The position numbers and the translations under genes are program-made. Positions 24,310 to 33,628 of a stretch of DNA of 64,000 bases are shown piece by piece; the stretch's first letter is position 1; every line of letters begins with the position of its first letter. The notes beneath the pieces were generated by a model. It was not told where the DNA came from, did no database searches, and worked only from the letters and a program-made list of their open reading frames with translations. The stretch is from Porcincola intestinalis (lineage in GTDB: Bacteria > Bacillota > Clostridia > Lachnospirales > Lachnospiraceae), in NCBI RefSeq assembly GCF_009696445.1, contig NZ_VULZ01000006.1:1-64000 (forward strand), written 5' to 3'.

Positions 24310-24612
24310 ATGCTGAATATGAACCTTCAGTTCTTCGCGCACAAGAAGGGAGTCGGTTCCACAAAGAACGGACGTGACTCAGAGTCCAAGAGACTTGGTG
24401 CAAAGAGAGCAGACGGACAGTTCGTCAAGGCAGGCAATATCCTTTACAGACAGCGCGGAACCCATATTCATCCGGGTGAGAACGTTGGAATCGGCAAGGA
24501 CGATACCCTGTATGCAAAGGCTGACGGAGTTGTCAGGTTCTCAAGACTTGGCAAGTTCAGAAAGCAGGTTTCAATCGTTACCGAGAAGGCTGAGACCGAA
24601 GCAGCAGAGTAA
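24310..24612 (+). CDS. rpmA: 50S ribosomal protein L27 with Prp-cleaved N-terminus
   Basis: A 100-residue ribosomal protein. The first nine residues MLNMNLQFF form the extension that Prp removes before AHKKG, exposing the mature N-terminus that reaches toward the peptidyl transferase centre. The rest is typical L27 ([32 protein letters not shown]). Good ribosome binding site GGGAGG. A terminator follows 26 bases after the stop. Confidence 0.97.
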   Translation: MLNMNLQFFAHKKGVGSTKNGRDSESKRLGAKRADGQFVKAGNILYRQRGTHIHPGENVGIGKDDTLYAKADGVVRFSRLGKFRKQVSIVTEKAETEAAE

Positions 24613-24638
24613 ATCCAGCTGAACAGAGATGGATGCAG

Positions 24639-24667
24639 GGGGGATTGCGTACGCAATCCCCCTTTTT
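24639..24667 (+). terminator. Intrinsic terminator after rpmA
   Basis: A perfect 12-bp palindromic stem (24639-24650 with 24651-24662) in which the central bases form the loop, followed by TTTTT. The remaining roughly 170 bases to obgE show no other clear structure. Confidence 0.92.
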
Positions 24668-24843
24668 GTGAAGGTGTATAAGTCCAGCCGTTTGCAGGAG
24701 CAGGCAGTTGTATCCGAACGCCTGCGTATGAGTGGCGGCAGCAGACATGAGCGGAAGCCTATACATTGACACTCATATCATTGATATTGACAGAAAAACA
24801 GGCTCAACAGGCTTAGGCGTGAAAGCGCAAATAAGGGAAAAGT

Positions 24844-26166
24844 ATGTTTGCAGACAGAGCAAAGATTATTGTCCGCTCCGGGAAGGGCGGCGACGGACAC
24901 GTCAGCTTCCGCCGGGAGAAGTTTGTGGCATCCGGCGGTCCGGATGGCGGCGACGGCGGGAAGGGCGGCGATGTCGTATTTGTTGTGGACGACGGCTTGA
25001 ACACTCTGATCGATTACCGGCACCGCCGCAAGTTTTCCGCAACCGACGGTGAACCGGGCGGCAAGAAGAGATGCCACGGGGCGGACGGACAGGATCTGAT
25101 CCTGCGGGTTCCTGCAGGGACTGTGATTCGCCTTGCCGAGACCGGGGAAGTCATCGCGGATATGTCCGGTGAAAACCGCAGACAGGTGATCCTGAAGGGA
25201 GGCCGCGGGGGGAATGGCAATATGCACTACGCCACCTCTACCATGCAGGCACCGGAATATGCCCAGCCGGGTCAGGAGGCACGTGAGCTGGAAATCAAGC
25301 TTGAGCTCAAGACGATCGCGGATGTGGGACTGATCGGGTATCCGAATGTTGGAAAGTCGACCCTCTTGTCGCACATATCCAACGCGAAGCCAAAGATTGC
25401 GAATTATCATTTTACGACACTGAACCCGGAGCTCGGAGTCGTCGATCTTGAGGATGGCAGTGGGTTTGTTGCAGCGGATATACCGGGGCTGATTGAAGGG
25501 GCAAGTCAGGGAGCAGGGCTCGGGCATGAGTTCCTGCGTCATATAGACCGATGCAAGGTCCTGATCCATGTGGTGGATGCGGCGTCCACAGAGGGAAGAG
25601 ATCCGGTCGAGGATGTGTACCGGATTGATCAGGAGCTGGCTGCCTATGATGTTGCATTGAGCGAAAAGCCACAGGTCATAGCAGCCAACAAGATTGATTC
25701 GATCACCATTCCGGAGGATGGGAAGAACCCGGACGGGACAGCGTGGGAGAATCCTGTCAGCCGCCTGAAACGTGAATTCGGACCGAAGGATATTGCAGTC
25801 TTTCCGATCTCCGCAGTCACAGGGGAAGGCCTGAAGGACCTGATCTACTATGTCAGTTCCATGCTGAGAAAGCTTCCGAAGGAGACAAAGGTCTACGAGC
25901 AGGAATATTTTCCGGAAGAGCATCTCCCGGGGAACAAGCTTTCATTTACCTGCTGGAAGGATGCGAAAGATCCGCATCTGTTCCATGTGGAGGGACCGAA
26001 GATCGACAAGATGCTCGGCTACACGAATCTGGAGTCTGAGAAGGGCTTCCGCTTCTTCCAGAATTTCCTGAAGGACAACGGGATCCTGAAGGAGCTGGAG
26101 AAGCTTGGAATCGAGGACGGCGACACCGTCAAGCTGTATGAGCTTCACTTTGAATATTATAAGTAA
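24844..26166 (+). CDS. obgE: GTPase Obg/CgtA
   Basis: A 440-residue ribosome-associated GTPase involved in 50S assembly and stress signalling. The glycine-rich OBG fold comes first (KIIVRSGKGGDGHVSFRREK, GGRGGNGN). The G domain has G1 GYPNVGKSTL, G3 DIPGLIEGASQG, G4 NKID and G5 ISAVTGEG. A C-terminal OCT domain of about 90 residues is present, as in many Bacillota. Convergent with rqcH; the 137 bases between them hold only weak hairpins. Confidence 0.97.
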   Translation: MFADRAKIIVRSGKGGDGHVSFRREKFVASGGPDGGDGGKGGDVVFVVDDGLNTLIDYRHRRKFSATDGEPGGKKRCHGADGQDLILRVPAGTVIRLAETGEVIADMSGENRRQVILKGGRGGNGNMHYATSTMQAPEYAQPGQEARELEIKLELKTIADVGLIGYPNVGKSTLLSHISNAKPKIANYHFTTLNPELGVVDLEDGSGFVAADIPGLIEGASQGAGLGHEFLRHIDRCKVLIHVVDAASTEGRDPVEDVYRIDQELAAYDVALSEKPQVIAANKIDSITIPEDGKNPDGTAWENPVSRLKREFGPKDIAVFPISAVTGEGLKDLIYYVSSMLRKLPKETKVYEQEYFPEEHLPGNKLSFTCWKDAKDPHLFHVEGPKIDKMLGYTNLESEKGFRFFQNFLKDNGILKELEKLGIEDGDTVKLYELHFEYYK

Positions 26167-26303
26167 ACAGGATGCCAGCCGGATATCACCCGGCATGCGT
26201 GGAGGATGCATGGAAGGGGATAGGCGGCTGGCCTCTTTCTGTCTTTACAGACAGGAGGAGCAGGCGGCATGTGTCAGTTTTGAGTGAAAAATGAGAAATC
26301 GGA

Positions 26304-28064
26304 TCACTCTACAAGTGTCAGCTTGCTGATGTCAGGCCGCGCGATCATGGAATAGTTCGTATAGTACACCACAAAACCTGGCTTTGCTCCGCCTGGTTTT
26401 TTCACTTCTTTTTTCTTTACATAATCAATCTCAACCTTGTCCGCGCCGCGCCCCTGGGAGTAGTAGGCAGCCGCGCCGGCGGCCATCTCAAAGACGTCAT
26501 CCGGAAGCTCCTCGGTTCCTCTGGTTTTCACGATGACGTGGGAGCCCGGAATCTTTTTGGCATGGAACCACCAGTCGCCGCCGGAGGCAAAACGGAAGGT
26601 CAGTTCGTCATTCTGCAGGTTGTTTTTTCCAACATAGATGTCATAGCCGTCCGGTGTCCGGAAATGGTAAGGCTCCGACTTCTTTGTCCGCGAGGACCCC
26701 TTCTTTTTACCTGTTACAGTCCGCTTTCTGACATAGTCGGACTGCTCCAGCTCTTCCCGGATCTGCGCCAGATCAGCCTCCGTCTCTGCCTGGTCAAGAA
26801 AGGTGCTGATGGCCTCCAGCTGCCGGACCTCGCTTTCTGTCTGCTCAATCTGAACGGTGAGCGCCTCTGCTGTCCGTTTCTGCCTGGCGTACTTGTCAAA
26901 ATAGCGCTGTGCATTCTCCTGCGCCGTGAGGGTGCTGTCGAGCTGGATCTTCAGATCCTTCCCGCCGTCATAGTAATTCGGTACTGTGACGCTGCCTGCA
27001 CCCGGCAGAACATCATATCCGTAGGTATTGAGAAGCTCGCCACAGATGCGGAACTTTTCGCGTTTTTCCGTGTCCTTCATCTGCTTTCTCTGCAGCGAGA
27101 GCTTTCTCGATTCTCGCTCGAGGATGGTGGAGACGACATGCCGCAGGTCCGCTGACTTCTGGCGGATCCGGGTGACAGCGCTTTTTTCCGCATAGTAGGT
27201 CTCAACGACCGCTGACATGGAGTCAAAGGTTCTCTGCTCAAAGTCCGCATACATGGAGAGAGGCAGCGCCGAGAACTCGACAGGGGCGCCGTCCTTGTCG
27301 TAGATGATCCGGGGCGAAAATGAACCTGCCTTCACATCTTCCATCATCTCACTGAAGACGCGGTAAAGGTGAATCCGGGCATTCTCCGGAAACTCGCGGG
27401 CACTCTGGTCTGATTCTAGCGAAGCCCTGTGGCAGAGCTCCTCGGCGATCACCGGGCTGATGCCGGTGTATACCGTATACAGGGCTTTCGAAAGCGGGAG
27501 CGGCTTTGCAAACACCTCGGTACAGAATTGGTTTTCGTCTGTTTCCTTTGGATTCAGTTTGTGAAGGGAGTCCGGCACAAAGTACGGCCGCCCCGGAAGA
27601 ACCTCACGGAGCGAGGAGGTCTGTGCGGATACATGACGGATTGCATCCAGAATGATCTCATGCTCATCTACAAATATCAGATTGGAGTACTTGCCCATCA
27701 GCTCCAGAATCAGGTATTTTTTCCGCAGATCCCCGAGCTCGTCATAGTGTTCAATTTCAAAACGCACAATCCGCTCCAGAGAAGGTTGTGTCACCGACAG
27801 GATATGGCCGGATCCGATATGCTTTCTGAGAAGCATGCAGAAGTTCGGCGCAGTCATCGGGCTGAGCTTTGACTGATCCGTCAGATAGAGCAGGGGCAGG
27901 GAGGCACTTGCCGACAGCAGCACCTTCTTCAGACCGGAGCGTGTCTTGACGCTTAACAGGATTTCGTCCGGCTCCGGCTGGGCGATCCTCGATATATGAC
28001 CATCCGCAAGCGAGGTGTTCAGCTCCCGGACGAGACTTGCGACTGTGATACCATCAAATGCCAT
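26304..28064 (-). CDS. rqcH: RqcH/NFACT-family ribosome quality control factor
   Basis: A 586-residue protein that binds stalled 50S-peptidyl-tRNA complexes and adds C-terminal alanine tails as a degradation signal. NFACT-N domain: MAFDGITVASLVRELN and ILSVKTRSG near the start. Helix-hairpin-helix and long coiled coils lie in the middle (about 270-440). The NFACT-R RNA-binding domain near the C-terminus contains DIYVGKNNLQND and DWWFHAKKIPGSHVIV. Start at 28064 because AGGAG precedes that ATG; an upstream ATG at 28100 has no site. In older annotation such proteins are called fibronectin-binding protein A. Confidence 0.93.
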   Translation of the reverse strand: MAFDGITVASLVRELNTSLADGHISRIAQPEPDEILLSVKTRSGLKKVLLSASASLPLLYLTDQSKLSPMTAPNFCMLLRKHIGSGHILSVTQPSLERIVRFEIEHYDELGDLRKKYLILELMGKYSNLIFVDEHEIILDAIRHVSAQTSSLREVLPGRPYFVPDSLHKLNPKETDENQFCTEVFAKPLPLSKALYTVYTGISPVIAEELCHRASLESDQSAREFPENARIHLYRVFSEMMEDVKAGSFSPRIIYDKDGAPVEFSALPLSMYADFEQRTFDSMSAVVETYYAEKSAVTRIRQKSADLRHVVSTILERESRKLSLQRKQMKDTEKREKFRICGELLNTYGYDVLPGAGSVTVPNYYDGGKDLKIQLDSTLTAQENAQRYFDKYARQKRTAEALTVQIEQTESEVRQLEAISTFLDQAETEADLAQIREELEQSDYVRKRTVTGKKKGSSRTKKSEPYHFRTPDGYDIYVGKNNLQNDELTFRFASGGDWWFHAKKIPGSHVIVKTRGTEELPDDVFEMAAGAAAYYSQGRGADKVEIDYVKKKEVKKPGGAKPGFVVYYTNYSMIARPDISKLTLVE

Positions 28065-28109
28065 TGAATATTCTCCTTTCAGGCATGGCCCTTGAGCCAT
28101 CTCCCTCCA

Positions 28110-28115
28110 ATTATA
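28110..28115 (-). promoter_or_regulatory. Possible -10 box of rqcH
   Basis: A perfect TATAAT on the minus strand about 45 bases before the rqcH start. No good -35 at 16-18 bases. Confidence 0.35.
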
Positions 28116-28184
28116 CAGGCTATTTCAAGGGCCTCCAGCGAAAAATGATTCTGAATAAAAAGTTCAGCAAAGTCGCGGAAAGTT

Positions 28185-28193
28185 TGCTACAAT
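28185..28193 (+). promoter_or_regulatory. Extended -10 element before pfp
   Basis: TGC-TACAAT about 75 bases upstream of the pfp start. The -35 region is weak (TTCAGC at 28163). Confidence 0.45.
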
Positions 28194-28268
28194 GTGTGAG
28201 GCTGATACAGAGCCTGCGACTTTTCGCGGGCAGATTACATCTGTACATGTAGGAAAGGAGTTTTCACG

Positions 28269-29927
28269 ATGGAAATATCACCGCTTCAGAAAGAAAGACT
28301 GAAATACCAGCCGAAGCTTCCGGGTATGCTCAAAAACGGAATCTCTGACATCTGCGTCAGGGAGGGAGAGGCCACCCAGAGTGTTGCAGATCAGGAGAAG
28401 ATCAGAAGCCTGTTCCCGAACACCTATGGAAAGAAGGAGATTACCTTCCAGAAGGGAGCCAATACATCCGCGCCTAAAAAGCAGGTTGTTGGTGTCATTC
28501 TCTCCGGCGGCCAGGCACCGGGCGGACACAATGTCATCTCCGGTCTGTATGACGCGCTGAAGGCGACGAACAGGGAGAATGTCCTGCTCGGCTTCAAGGG
28601 CGGCCCGAGCGGACTGGTTGACGACGACTGCGTTGAATTTGATGACGCCTTCATCGATGCATATCGCAACACAGGCGGGTTTGATATCATCGGTTCGGGC
28701 AGAACAAAGATTGAGACTCCGGAGCAGTTCAAGGCGGCGACCGAGACGGCTAAGAAGCATGGCCTTACAGCGGTTGTCATCATCGGCGGCGACGATTCCA
28801 ACACGAATGCGGCTGTCCTGGCCGAGTATTTTGCGGCGAATCATGTCGGCGTACAGGTCATCGGCTGCCCGAAGACCATCGACGGCGACCTGAAGAACGA
28901 TGACATCGAGTGCTCCTTTGGCTTTGACACGGCGACCAAGACGTACTCTGAGCTCATCGGAAACATCGAGAGAGATGCCAACTCCGCAAAGAAGTACTGG
29001 CATTTCGTCAAGGTCATGGGACGCAGTGCTTCGCATGTCGCCCTTGAGTGTGCGCTGGAAACACAGCCGAATGTCTGCCTGATCGGCGAGGAGGTTGCGG
29101 AGAAGAAGATGTCTCTGTCTCAGATCGCAGACCAGATTGCAGATTCCGTCGAGGCACGTTCCAAGACAGAGGGCAACTTCGGTGTTGTGATCATTCCGGA
29201 GGGGATCGTTGAGTTTGTTCCGGAGTTCGGCACACTGATCCGCGAGATCAGCGAGATGCTGGCGGGCTCAAAGACCGAGGAGTTCAATGCGCTTCCGGAC
29301 TGGGCTGCAAAGAAGGAATTCATCCGCAAGGGTCTGACGGCAGAGTCCTACAAGGTATTCGACATTCTTCCGGAGGCCATCCAGAAGCAGCTATTCCTCG
29401 AGAGAGATCCGCACGGCAACGTCCAGGTTTCCCTGATCGAGTCCGAGAAGCTTTTTGCAGAACTTGTGAAGAACAAGCTGGATGAGCGGAAAAAGGCCGG
29501 CACTTACAAGGGAAGCTTCAAGACACAGTTCCATTTCTTCGGATATGAGGGAAGATGCGCATTCCCGTCAAACTTTGACGCGGACTACTGCTACAGCCTG
29601 GGATACAATGCATTCATGCTGATCCAGTATGGATTCAACGGATACCTTTCCAAGGTTTCCAATCTGTCAAGACCGGCAGATGAATGGGTTGCAGGCGGCA
29701 TGCCGATTACGAAGATGATGAATATTGAGCGCAGAAACGGTGAGGACAAGCCGGTTATCCGCAAGGCGCTTGTGGAGCTGGACGGAAAGCCGTTCAAGTA
29801 CTTTGAGGCACACCGGGCTGAATGGGCAGTCAAGACCTGCTATACCTATCCGGGTGCCATCCAGTATTACGGACCGTCTGATGTCTGCGACCTGACCACC
29901 AGGACGCTGGCACTTGAGAAGGGCTGA
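28269..29927 (+). CDS. pfp: Pyrophosphate-dependent 6-phosphofructokinase
   Basis: A 552-residue long-form PFP that phosphorylates fructose 6-phosphate with pyrophosphate, reversibly. Visible motifs: [18 protein letters not shown] at the phosphate site; GGDDSNTNA, where Asp replaces the Gly of ATP-dependent enzymes and marks PPi use; [11 protein letters not shown] with the catalytic Asp; and [13 protein letters not shown] for the sugar phosphate. Uses AGGAAAGGAG as ribosome binding site. A single-gene transcript ended by a strong terminator. Together with pyruvate phosphate dikinase it points to pyrophosphate-based glycolysis. Confidence 0.96.
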   Translation: MEISPLQKERLKYQPKLPGMLKNGISDICVREGEATQSVADQEKIRSLFPNTYGKKEITFQKGANTSAPKKQVVGVILSGGQAPGGHNVISGLYDALKATNRENVLLGFKGGPSGLVDDDCVEFDDAFIDAYRNTGGFDIIGSGRTKIETPEQFKAATETAKKHGLTAVVIIGGDDSNTNAAVLAEYFAANHVGVQVIGCPKTIDGDLKNDDIECSFGFDTATKTYSELIGNIERDANSAKKYWHFVKVMGRSASHVALECALETQPNVCLIGEEVAEKKMSLSQIADQIADSVEARSKTEGNFGVVIIPEGIVEFVPEFGTLIREISEMLAGSKTEEFNALPDWAAKKEFIRKGLTAESYKVFDILPEAIQKQLFLERDPHGNVQVSLIESEKLFAELVKNKLDERKKAGTYKGSFKTQFHFFGYEGRCAFPSNFDADYCYSLGYNAFMLIQYGFNGYLSKVSNLSRPADEWVAGGMPITKMMNIERRNGEDKPVIRKALVELDGKPFKYFEAHRAEWAVKTCYTYPGAIQYYGPSDVCDLTTRTLALEKG

Positions 29928-29954
29928 AACAAAGCACTCCTGCAGCAATGATGA

Positions 29955-29986
29955 AAAACCAGTCGGGATCCCCGGCTGGTTTTTTT
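29955..29986 (+). terminator. Intrinsic terminator after pfp
   Basis: A 13-bp stem AAAACCAGTCGGG / CCCGGCTGGTTTT (29955-29967 and 29971-29983), an ATC loop and further T residues. Confidence 0.93.
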
Positions 29987-30022
29987 CAAAGATGCCTTTT
30001 TTCCGCGCTTTTCGGCTAGCCG

Positions 30023-30052
30023 TTGACTTTCGAATCGGGCGTGTCATATAAT
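30023..30052 (+). promoter_or_regulatory. Promoter of the yicC-remA-gmk-rpoZ operon
   Basis: TTGACT (30023-30028), an 18-base spacer and perfect TATAAT (30047-30052), giving a leader of about 30 bases before the yicC ATG. Confidence 0.85.
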
Positions 30053-30088
30053 GACTTGATGTCTGAATTCGGAAGGGACAGGTATGCC

Positions 30089-30967
30089 ATGATCAGAAGT
30101 ATGACAGGGTTCGGCCGTGCGGAGTGTGCGGACAGCCAGTTGAAGTTTACGGTCGAGGTCAGGTCCGTCAATCACCGGTACCTTGATGCCAGTGTTCGGA
30201 TGCCGAAGGAATATGCATTTCTGGAGACCTTGGTGCGGACAGAGCTGAAGAAGTACATCGGCCGCGGGAAAGTGGAAGTCTCTGTGACATGTGAGCAGCT
30301 CGGGGAAGCAGATCTGAGCCTGAAGCTGAACGAACAGCTGGCGCAGAAGTATGTGGATGCCTACCGGGAGCTGGAAGAGCGGTTTGGCCTGAGGAATGAT
30401 CTGACGGTCTCCAGACTTGGTGGTCTGGATGGAATCTTCACGCTCAGCAAGGGGGAGCTCGATGAGGAGGTCATCTGGAACGTGCTCAGACAGGCGCTGG
30501 ATGGCGCACTGGAAAAGCTTGTCTCGGCGAGAGAGGCAGAAGGCGGGAATTTGAAAAGAGATCTTCTTGAAAAGCTGGATGGCATGGACAGCCTGGTCAG
30601 CAAGGTGCAGGAGCGGTATCCGGAGATTATCGCAGCTTATCGGGAACGGATCAGGGAAAAGATCTCGGAGATCCTCTCGGACGATCAGATCGATGAAAAC
30701 CGCATCGCGTCGGAGGTTGTCCTGTATGCGGACCGGCTCGCGACGGACGAGGAAACCGTACGGCTCCACAGCCATATTAAGGCGATGCAGAAGGAGCTTG
30801 AAAAGGGCGGGGACGTCGGGAGAAAGCTGGACTTTATTGCGCAGGAAATGAACCGTGAGGCCAATACGATCCTGTCTAAGGCCAACGATCTGGTGACAGC
30901 AGATATCGGAATCGGACTCAAGACTGAGATTGAGAAGATCAGGGAACAGGTTCAGAACATTGAATAA
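30089..30967 (+). CDS. yicC: YicC/YloC family endoribonuclease
   Basis: A 292-residue protein of the family whose E. coli member YicC was shown to be an endoribonuclease. Begins with the highly conserved MIRSMTGFGRAE and has the VEVRSVNHRYLD strand; the C-terminal DUF1732 domain includes KLDFIAQEMNREANTILSK. ATG 30089 is chosen for this conserved start and for its distance from the promoter; the longer open frame would begin at the -35 box. It overlaps remA. Confidence 0.9.
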   Translation: MIRSMTGFGRAECADSQLKFTVEVRSVNHRYLDASVRMPKEYAFLETLVRTELKKYIGRGKVEVSVTCEQLGEADLSLKLNEQLAQKYVDAYRELEERFGLRNDLTVSRLGGLDGIFTLSKGELDEEVIWNVLRQALDGALEKLVSAREAEGGNLKRDLLEKLDGMDSLVSKVQERYPEIIAAYRERIREKISEILSDDQIDENRIASEVVLYADRLATDEETVRLHSHIKAMQKELEKGGDVGRKLDFIAQEMNREANTILSKANDLVTADIGIGLKTEIEKIREQVQNIE

Positions 30968-31211
30968 TCAATTTATCAATATCGGGTTCGGCAACCTTGT
31001 AAACAGAGATAAGATTATCGCGATTGTCAGCCCTGAGGGAGCACCGGTCAGACGTCTCATCCAGCAGGGAAAGGAACAGCAGCGTGTTGTGGATGCGACC
31101 GCAGGCAGACGGACGAAGGCCGTGATTATCTGTGAGGGTGACCGGATGATCCTGTCGGCGCTTGGCGCGGATACAATCGGGAAGAGAACAGCGGAGGAAC
31201 AGAAGGAATGA
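30960..31211 (+). CDS. remA: RemA/DUF370 family DNA-binding regulator
   Basis: A small protein of 83 residues matching RemA: NNQFINIGFGNLVNRDKIIA, SPEGAPVRRLIQQGKEQ and VDATAGRRTKAVII. In Bacillus RemA binds DNA repeats and activates matrix and osmoprotection genes. The start is taken as TTG 30960, overlapping the yicC stop, because homologues begin just before NNQF or NFI. The gene sits between yicC and gmk as in most Bacillota. Confidence 0.88.
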   Translation: MNNQFINIGFGNLVNRDKIIAIVSPEGAPVRRLIQQGKEQQRVVDATAGRRTKAVIICEGDRMILSALGADTIGKRTAEEQKE

Positions 31212-31840
31212 CGGAAAGAGGGAGTCTGATCGTCCTCTCCGGGTTTTCCGGAGTCGGGAAGGGAACTGTCCTGCGGCTGATGATGAGCCGGTATGACCAC
31301 TATGCGTATTCTGTATCCGCCACGACCAGACAGCCCCGTGCCGGAGAAGTCGATGGGAGAGATTATTTCTTCAAATCGACGGAAGCGTTCGAGTCCATGA
31401 TCGAGCGGGGGGAGCTTCTGGAATATGCCCGCTATGTCGATCATTATTACGGAACGCCGCGTGCGTATGTCAGACAGCAGATGGAGAGCGGCAGGGATGT
31501 CATCCTTGAGATTGAGGTTCAGGGAGCTCTGAATATTCGCCGGATGGTGCCGGACGCTGTCTTGATTTATATGCTTCCGCCTGATGCGGCTACGCTTGCC
31601 GGTCGGCTCAGGGGCCGCGGGACGGAGACGGATGATGTCGTCCGGGGTCGGCTGAAGGCGGCTGCCGGAGAGGCAAGGCATATCGGGGATTACGACTATG
31701 TGATTGTCAATGACGATGCAGAGCAGTGTGCAGCGAGGCTGAACGGGCTGATAGAGGCACAGCGGCTCAGAACAGCCAGAAACCTGCCGTTTATCAAAGA
31801 GATACAGGAAGGGCTTGAGCGCGAGGCAAGGGATAACTGA
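31208..31840 (+). CDS. gmk: Guanylate kinase
   Basis: A 210-residue kinase converting GMP to GDP. P-loop LSGFSGVGKGTV near residue 10, GMP-binding SVSATTRQPRAGEVDGRDY and YYGTPRAYV, and EIEVQGALNIR in the core. ATG overlaps the remA stop (ATGA). Position before rpoZ matches the Bacillota order. Confidence 0.96.
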   Translation: MTERGSLIVLSGFSGVGKGTVLRLMMSRYDHYAYSVSATTRQPRAGEVDGRDYFFKSTEAFESMIERGELLEYARYVDHYYGTPRAYVRQQMESGRDVILEIEVQGALNIRRMVPDAVLIYMLPPDAATLAGRLRGRGTETDDVVRGRLKAAAGEARHIGDYDYVIVNDDAEQCAARLNGLIEAQRLRTARNLPFIKEIQEGLEREARDN

Positions 31841-31876
31841 ACCAGCAGATCGAGTGACACCGAAAGGAGTATATGT

Positions 31877-32293
31877 ATGTTACATCCGTCTTATACGGAA
31901 CTGATGGATTTGATCAACCAGGACAGCGATGAGGATACGCCGGTTGTCGGCAGCCGCTATTCGGTTGTCATGGCTGCCGCAAAGCGTGCGCGTCAGCTGA
32001 TCGACGGCAAGACAGGTCTTCCTGAGGAGGATCTGCATAAACCGCTCTCGACTGCGGTCCAGGAGCTCTGGGACGGCGATATCCGGATTGTCCGTGAGGA
32101 TACGGACATGGAGGATGAGAACGAGATCCGTGAGGATATGGACAAGGAAATAGAGGGCTTTCTTCCGGATGAGCAGGAAGCGGAGAAGCTGTATGCGGAG
32201 GAGCATCCGGGTGAGAAGGATCCGTTTCTGAAGAAGAACAGCGAGGACGAGGATGAGAAAGCTTCCGATGCATCCGGGGCAGATCAGGAATAA
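31877..32293 (+). CDS. rpoZ: RNA polymerase omega subunit with acidic C-terminal tail
   Basis: The first 70 or so residues are an ordinary omega subunit: LHPSYTELMD, then GSRYSVVMAAAKRARQLIDG, the segment that clamps the beta-prime C-terminus. The protein continues to 138 residues, while family members are usually 60-90. Residues about 73-138 form a highly acidic, Glu/Asp-rich tail with short runs such as EDTDMEDENE and NSEDEDEK and little predicted order. The frame is intact and directly followed by rimO. The role of the tail is unknown. Confidence 0.88.
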   Translation: MLHPSYTELMDLINQDSDEDTPVVGSRYSVVMAAAKRARQLIDGKTGLPEEDLHKPLSTAVQELWDGDIRIVREDTDMEDENEIREDMDKEIEGFLPDEQEAEKLYAEEHPGEKDPFLKKNSEDEDEKASDASGADQE

Positions 32294-32302
32294 GGGGACG
32301 CT

Positions 32303-33628
32303 ATGCGGAAGATTCTGCTGATATCTCTAGGATGTGACAAAAACCGTGTCGACTCGGAGAAGATGCTCGGACTGCTGAACTTAAAAGGGTATGAAATAAC
32401 GGATGATGAGACCGAGGCAGAGGTGATCATCGTCAATTCCTGCTGCTTTATCAACGATGCCAAGCAGGAGTCCATTGACACAATTCTTGACATGGCAAGG
32501 CAGAAGGAGACAGGAAAGTGCAGAGCTCTGATCGTTGCCGGATGCATGGCACAGCGCTATGAGAAGGAGATACGGGAGACGCTGCCGGAGGTGGATGCCT
32601 GCGTCGGAACCGGTTCAATCGCGAAGATCGGTGATGTGATCGAGGAAGCTCTGGAGGGACAGAGGGAGAACATTCTGGATGATGTCGACAGTCTTCCTCT
32701 TACGGATGGAAAACGGCTTCTGACAACCGGCGGGCATTATGCGTATCTGAAGATTGCGGAGGGGTGTGACAAGCACTGTACCTACTGCGCAATTCCGATG
32801 GTGCGCGGACGGTATCGTTCTGTCCCGATGGAAAGTCTTCTCTCCGAGGCAAAGGATCTGGCGGACATGGGCGTCAGAGAGCTGATCCTGGTTGCGGAGG
32901 AGACGACGCTTTACGGGACGGATCTGTATGGCAGGAAGTGTCTGCATGAGCTGATCCATCAGCTTGCGCAGATCCGGGGAATCCGCTGGATCAGGGTGCT
33001 TTACTGTTACCCGGAGGAAATCTATGAGGACCTGATCCGGTGCATGAAGGAGGAGAAAAAGTTTGTGCACTATCTGGATCTGCCGATCCAGCACGCGGAT
33101 GATGAGATTCTCAGACGGATGGGCCGCCATACAACCAACGCGGACCTCAGACGGATCATCGCACACCTGCGGGAGGAGGTTCCGGACATTGTACTGCGGA
33201 CGACTCTGATTACCGGATTTCCGGGGGAGACGCAGGAGCAGCACGAGGAGCTCTGCCGCTTTATCAACGAGATGGAATTCAACCGGCTTGGCGTATTTAC
33301 GTACTCAAAGGAGGAGGGAACCCCCGCAGAGCGGATGGACGGTCAGATTGATGAGGAAACGAAGCTGGAGCGCCGCGATGAACTGATGGAGCTGCAGCAG
33401 GAGATCTCCTCGGATCTTCTTCAGAACCTGATCGGACACACGATTGAATGTATGATTGAGGGACAGGCTTCCGGAGAGAATGTCTACGTCGCGCGCAGCT
33501 ACGGTGATGCGCCGGATGTGGATGGCTACATCTTCATCAACACGGATGAGCCGATGATGACGGGCGATTTTGCACAGGTAAAGATCACAGCAGCATCAGA
33601 CTATGATCTGACAGGAGTACTGGTATGA
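32303..33628 (+). CDS. rimO: Ribosomal protein S12 methylthiotransferase RimO
   Basis: A 441-residue radical SAM enzyme that methylthiolates the conserved Asp of S12. The N-terminal UPF0004 domain starts LLISLGCDKNRVDSE with cluster cysteines at CD, NSCCF and AGCMAQRY. Radical SAM motif CDKHCTYCAIP near 155, then a C-terminal TRAM domain (about 375-441). CDKNRVDSE separates RimO from MiaB (CQMNERDSEK, seen at 60793). It overlaps pgsA by four bases. Confidence 0.95.
   Translation: MRKILLISLGCDKNRVDSEKMLGLLNLKGYEITDDETEAEVIIVNSCCFINDAKQESIDTILDMARQKETGKCRALIVAGCMAQRYEKEIRETLPEVDACVGTGSIAKIGDVIEEALEGQRENILDDVDSLPLTDGKRLLTTGGHYAYLKIAEGCDKHCTYCAIPMVRGRYRSVPMESLLSEAKDLADMGVRELILVAEETTLYGTDLYGRKCLHELIHQLAQIRGIRWIRVLYCYPEEIYEDLIRCMKEEKKFVHYLDLPIQHADDEILRRMGRHTTNADLRRIIAHLREEVPDIVLRTTLITGFPGETQEQHEELCRFINEMEFNRLGVFTYSKEEGTPAERMDGQIDEETKLERRDELMELQQEISSDLLQNLIGHTIECMIEGQASGENVYVARSYGDAPDVDGYIFINTDEPMMTGDFAQVKITAASDYDLTGVLV

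Noticed and set aside
24778-25923. 381-codon open frame on the - strand
   Set aside because: Shadow of obgE, whose motifs are complete on the other strand.
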